DNA of 56,586 nt, from NCBI GenBank assembly GCA_000565345.1, contig AQOF01000043.1, positions 35 to 56,620 on the forward strand, given 5' to 3'. The notes under the pieces are model-generated. The model had not been told where the DNA came from and made no database searches. It saw only the letters and a program-made list of their open reading frames with translations. Position 1 is the first letter of the stretch; each line of letters starts with the position of its first letter. Both the position numbers and the translations under genes were made by a program. The stretch comes from Salinivibrio costicola subsp. costicola ATCC 33508 = LMG 11651 (GTDB lineage: Bacteria; Pseudomonadota; Gammaproteobacteria; Enterobacterales; Vibrionaceae). This document shows positions 50,999 to 56,586 of the stretch, in pieces.

Positions 50999-51770
50999 CA
51001 CGCCTCCTTAGCGTCAAGAAACGCAGTTAAGGGGCTAGACGCGTGGGCGTGATTGTGTGTGCCCGCCAGCCCAGCGCGATACGCGCAGCTCCTGCTTCAA
51101 CCGCTTGTTTAAAAGCCGCGCCCATAGCAGTCGGATCGCCAGCCGTGGCAATGGCGGTGTTCACCAAAACTGCATCAGCACCGCGCTCCATCGCTAACGC
51201 CGCCTCTGACGGTGCACCAATGCCGGCATCAATGATCACCGGCACGCGAGCTTGCTCAATAATGATGTCGAGAAACGCCATTGAAGCCAGTCCTTGGTTG
51301 GAGCCAATCGGTGAGCCAAGGGGCATCACCGCCGCGCACCCCACCTCTTCCAAACGCTTACACAGCACAGGATCGGCATGACAATATGGCAGCACCACAA
51401 ACCCCTCATCCACAAGCGTTTTCGCCGCTTGAAGGGTTTCAATCGGATCAGGCATCAGATACTTGGGGTCGGGGTGAATTTCCAGCTTCACCCAATGTGT
51501 TCCTAATGCTTCTCGAGCAAGACGCGCGGCAAACACCGCTTCTTGCGCATTTTTCGCCCCCGAGGTATTGGGCAGCAGGCGCACACCGAGCTCACGCAGC
51601 GGGGTTAAAATATCGTCTTGTGTGGCATGCACATCGACTCGCCTTAGCGCCATGGTAACCAGTTCAGTACCACTGGCCGCCAGGGATTCGGCCATGGTCT
51701 TGCGACTGGCAAACTTGCCGGTGCCGGTTAACAGCCGAGATGAAAACGTCGTATCTGCAATGGTTAACAT
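50998..51770 (-). CDS. thiG: Thiazole synthase ThiG, frameshifted at the end
   Basis: Builds the thiazole phosphate ring from DXP, dehydroglycine and ThiS-thiocarboxylate. The catalytic Lys region is in [17 protein letters not shown] and the phosphate-binding [10 protein letters not shown] and [26 protein letters not shown] are present. The reading frame appears to stop at 51027, but one missing base near 51080 hides a family-like C-terminus (AYRAGLAG... then [13 protein letters not shown]) whose TGA overlaps the thiH ATG. Corrected length is 257 residues. It follows thiS by two bases. Confidence 0.94.
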
Positions 51771-51772
51771 AA

Positions 51773-51970
51773 TTATCCTCCGGCAATCGCTTGAAAGACC
51801 GCCAAGCTATCGCCAGCGGTAAGTGACGTGGATGACCAAGCATCACGCGCAATAATGGTCTGATTTAGCGCCACCGCGACTGATTCAGTCGGCACCTTCA
51901 TCTCCTCAATCAATTGCGCGACGGTCGTGGCATTGACCTCTGTAGGCGTGTCATTAATGGTTAACTGCAT
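51773..51970 (-). CDS. thiS: Sulfur carrier protein ThiS
   Basis: A 65-residue ubiquitin-like sulfur carrier with the obligatory C-terminal Gly-Gly (FQAIAGG) that ThiF adenylates and thiocarboxylates. The start overlaps the thiF stop by 17 bases, so coupling is likely. Confidence 0.93.
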   Translation of the reverse strand: MQLTINDTPTEVNATTVAQLIEEMKVPTESVAVALNQTIIARDAWSSTSLTAGDSLAVFQAIAGG

Positions 51971-52704
51971 CGCTTACCTCCCGCTTTGGCTGACAAACCG
52001 CACAGTGCGGATGGACGGGCAGCGAAAAGTGCTGCCATGTCATGGTTTGTCCATCCAGTCGTGACAAGCGATTGGTACCGACCGCCTGCCCTACTAACAG
52101 TTTTATTCCTTCCAGCGCTTGCGCGGTGGCCATCATGCCGACTACCGGCCCCATCACCCCAGCTTCAGCGCAGCGTGTGGGTTCAGAAAGCGTCACGTCT
52201 GCAAAGGCGCACGCGTAACATGCGCTATGCGGTTGATAAACCAATAACTGACCTTGCCAGCCAATCGCAGCGGCGCTCACCAAGGGTGTACCAGCCTCTA
52301 CACAGGCTTGATTGACTGCATGGCGAGTGGCGAGATTATCACTGCAATCAAGCACCACATCCGCCATCGCCACTTCAAGCGCCAGACGTTCACCCTCAAG
52401 ATAGGCATTGATGGCTCGGCACTGGCAATGAGGATTCAGCGCGACCAAGTTAGCGGCTAGCGCTGCGGCTTTATCGGTGCCGATTTGCGCCTCCCGATAC
52501 GCCACCTGACGCGCCAAATTAGATAGCTCAATGTGGTCCGAGTCAGCAATCGCTAACTGACCCACACCAGCGCCTGCAAGATAGAGGCCCGCGGTGGTTC
52601 CAAGCCCACCGGCACCGACCATTAATACGCGCGCCTTGCTAAGTGCCTGCTGCCCGCACTCTCCGACTTCTGGCAGCATGATTTGCCGGCTATAACGCAA
52701 GTAT

Positions 52705-52724
<20 letters not shown>
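51954..52724 (-). CDS. thiF: ThiS adenylyltransferase ThiF
   Basis: A 256-residue E1-like enzyme that adenylates the ThiS C-terminus. The ATP-binding loop is VGAGGLGTT (about 37-45), an acidic ligand is in DSDHIELSNLARQ, and paired Cys (CYAC, CAVC) near 170 and 240 should bind zinc. The start overlaps thiE by 20 bases. Confidence 0.94.
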
Positions 52725-55533
<2,809 letters not shown>

Positions 55534-55594
55534 GTTCAATGCCAGTATAAGAAATCACCGCCGCAACAACAAGCGACGTACGCGATGTTTTCTA

Positions 55595-55974
55595 TTACCC
55601 GGTAATACGTCCCAACAGCCAAGCCCCCATCGCTGCCGCTCCGAGGCATAAGGCGAGATTCAAACCAACATTTAGCAAGGCTTTCACCGTTTCTCCATGT
55701 TGGAACAGCATCAAGGTATCGACAGAGAACGTCGAGAAGGTGGTAAAAGCCCCTAAAAAGCCAATCGCAATCAGTTGACGCCAAGGGACCGGGGCAATTA
55801 GCTCTTGCTCATCGCCGCTAAAAAGACGCCCATTGCTAATGAGCCCAGCACATTAACCATTAGGGTGCCATACGGGAATCCTCGACCAAACACCGCGACG
55901 CTCCACTCTGAAACTAAAAAACGCGAGGACGCCCCTAATGCGCCACCAAGCCCTACCCACAATATGCTTACCAC
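55595..55974 (-). CDS. crcB: Fluoride ion channel CrcB/Fluc, frameshifted
   Basis: A four-helix membrane protein that exports fluoride as a dimer. GTG 55974 behind AAGGAG gives LWVGLGGALGASSRFLVSE (conserved GGxxGAxxRY-like motif) and YGTLMVNVLGS with the key Asn; one missing base near 55806 shifts to GFLGAFTTFSTFSVDTL (the FTTFSTF signature). Corrected length is 126 residues, as expected. No fluoride riboswitch was recognised in the leader. It lies downstream of tRNA-Trp on the same strand. Confidence 0.92.
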
Positions 55975-56082
55975 TGGGTGCTCCTTTCGATTGGTAAAAA
56001 TTCATCATACCGCGACATGTGAACAAGAAACAGGAGGAAGAAAAAGGGAAGAAAGGCGTGATTACTACTACAGACAGTAGAC

Positions 56083-56113
56083 ATAAAAAAAGCACCAACA
56101 ATGTCGATGCTTT
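56083..56113 (-). terminator. Terminator after tRNA-Trp
   Basis: On the minus strand the stem aaagcatcgaca / tgttggtgcttt (two G-T pairs) is followed by seven T in total, seven bases past the tRNA-Trp 3' end. Confidence 0.85.
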
Positions 56114-56119
56114 AATATT

Positions 56120-56196
56120 TGGCAGGGGTAGAGGGATTCGAACCCCCAACACGCGGATTTGGAATCCGCTGCTCTGCCAGTTGGAGCTATACCCCT
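56120..56196 (-). tRNA. tRNA-Trp (CCA anticodon)
   Basis: A 77-base gene with acceptor AGGGGTA/TACCCCT, encoded 3' CCA, anticodon stem GCGGA/TCCGC around loop TTCCAAA (anticodon CCA) and T-arm loop TTCGAAT. Structure folds cleanly and has no indels, in contrast to the next tRNA. Asp and Trp tRNAs follow an rRNA operon in E. coli rrnC, suggesting the same here. Confidence 0.96.
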
Positions 56197-56304
56197 GTAG
56201 ATAGTTGCCTATTGTAACGATCTCGCGACAAATTACCACCATCAATTACTAGTCAAACGTTTAATCGCTTATTTATAAAGCGATCTGTCTGGTCGACCAA
56301 TAAC

Positions 56305-56334
56305 AAAAAACCCCAGCTTTTCAGCTAGGGTTTC
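56305..56334 (-). terminator. Terminator between tRNA-Asp and tRNA-Trp
   Basis: The stem aaaccctagct / agctggggttt has a 4-base loop and six T on the minus strand. It is just past the tRNA-Asp 3' end, fitting the end of an rRNA operon transcript. Confidence 0.8.
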
Positions 56335-56341
56335 TAAGTAG

Positions 56342-56428
56342 TGGCGGAGTGGACGGGACGTCGAACCCGCGAACCCCCGGCGTGACCCAGGCCGGTATTC
56401 TAACCAACGTCGAACTTACCTAACCTCC
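56342..56428 (-). tRNA. tRNA-Asp (GTC), damaged by about ten extra bases
   Basis: On the minus strand the canonical tRNA-Asp body is legible: GTTGGTTAGAATACCGGCCTG, GTCACGCCGGGGG, CGCGGGTTCGA, then CCCGTCCACTCCGCCA with encoded CCA. Relative to a normal gene about ten bases are added, in the acceptor, D-arm, anticodon loop (CTGGGTCACG for CTGTCACG) and T-arm. As read it cannot fold correctly. The acceptor 3' CCACTCC implies an intended GGAGTGG at the 5' end, seen here as GGAG with insertions. Most likely low-quality sequence rather than a real pseudogene. Confidence 0.8.
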
Positions 56429-56506
56429 GACCACCAAATTCTGTACTCGCTAAAGGCCATTTATGATACTTCTTACGTCTTTAAAGTTCAAATTGTTAAC
56501 TCTAAA

Positions 56507-56586
56507 GCCTTGGCATCAATCCCGAAGACTGAACCCCATCAGGACGGCTGCGAACTTGACCAAAGGGACAGCCTACGAAGGGGAGC
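56507..56586 (-). rRNA. Possible error-laden 3' end of 5S rRNA
   Basis: On the plus strand, gccttggcatc and then aacccca with cggc at similar spacing recall the complement of the 5S 3' end, as expected upstream of tRNA-Asp in an rRNA operon. The match is short and interrupted; I cannot align the rest. This is a weak call made mainly from context and the evident poor quality of the window's right edge. Confidence 0.25.

Noticed and set aside
55975-56119. Fluoride riboswitch upstream of crcB
   Set aside because: The conserved fluoride-aptamer bases were not seen; the region holds the tRNA-Trp terminator.
55853-56245. 130-codon open frame spanning crcB's start and tRNA-Trp
   Set aside because: It reads through a tRNA gene and its terminator; not a protein gene.

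Overview
The window is ordinary chromosomal DNA from a gammaproteobacterium, most likely a member of the Vibrionaceae; a Salinivibrio-like genus is my guess from memory of gene order and the roughly balanced base composition, not a computed placement. Gene neighbourhoods shared with Escherichia and Vibrio include ftsY/rsmD/DUF1145, pldB-yigL, uspB-ftnA-uspA, ubiD-fre, rhlB/trxA/rho with gppA, prlC-rsmJ, tatABCD-hemB, ubiE-ubiJ-ubiB, a TPP-riboswitch-led thiCEFSGH operon, and tRNA-Asp/tRNA-Trp at the distal end of what looks like an rRNA operon.

Layout. 1-4 kb: the 5' end of ftsY, rsmD, small membrane and zinc-ribbon proteins, a YhhN lysoplasmalogenase, a membrane-anchored HEPN-like protein and an acyltransferase. 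4-17 kb: AbgT transporter, PldB, YigL, an EVE protein, a large lipoprotein, a DTW-domain tRNA modifier, a chemoreceptor, the YhiN flavoprotein, an MscS channel and the uspB/ftnA/uspA stress cluster. 17-31 kb: EamA exporter, fre, ubiD, an unrecognised exported protein, rho, trxA, rhlB, gppA, prlC, gor, an orphan Hpt protein and an unannotated 31-codon membrane ORF. 31-45 kb: rsmJ with a lysine-tailed partner, a periplasmic-sensor GGDEF/EAL protein, asnC, hemB, tatD-tatC-tatB-tatA, ubiB-ubiJ-ubiE, rmuC and a second EamA protein. 45-56 kb: Bcr/CflA efflux pump, LysR regulator, aminopeptidase P, a glutaredoxin-like protein, the thiamine operon, crcB (fluE), tRNA-Trp and a damaged tRNA-Asp. The longest gap between genes is under 300 bases.

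Data quality dominates the reading. About a third of the protein genes carry one or more frameshifts, nearly all single-base deletions, and they hit genes that should be indispensable (rho, hemB, tatC, ubiD). Each is restored to a full-length, family-typical protein by changing one or a few bases. The last roughly 250 bases are worse: a tRNA-Asp there holds about ten extra bases. I interpret this as an uncorrected assembly whose contig ends inside an rRNA operon, and I annotate the broken genes as single CDS spans.

I did not find a CRISPR array, prophage, insertion sequence, integron or recognisable defence island. The least explained items are the 31-codon membrane ORF with its own terminator (30669-30764), the membrane-tethered HEPN-like protein, the lysine-tailed protein coupled to rsmJ, an exported helical protein between rho and ubiD, and a 14-bp tandem repeat near 44.9 kb.
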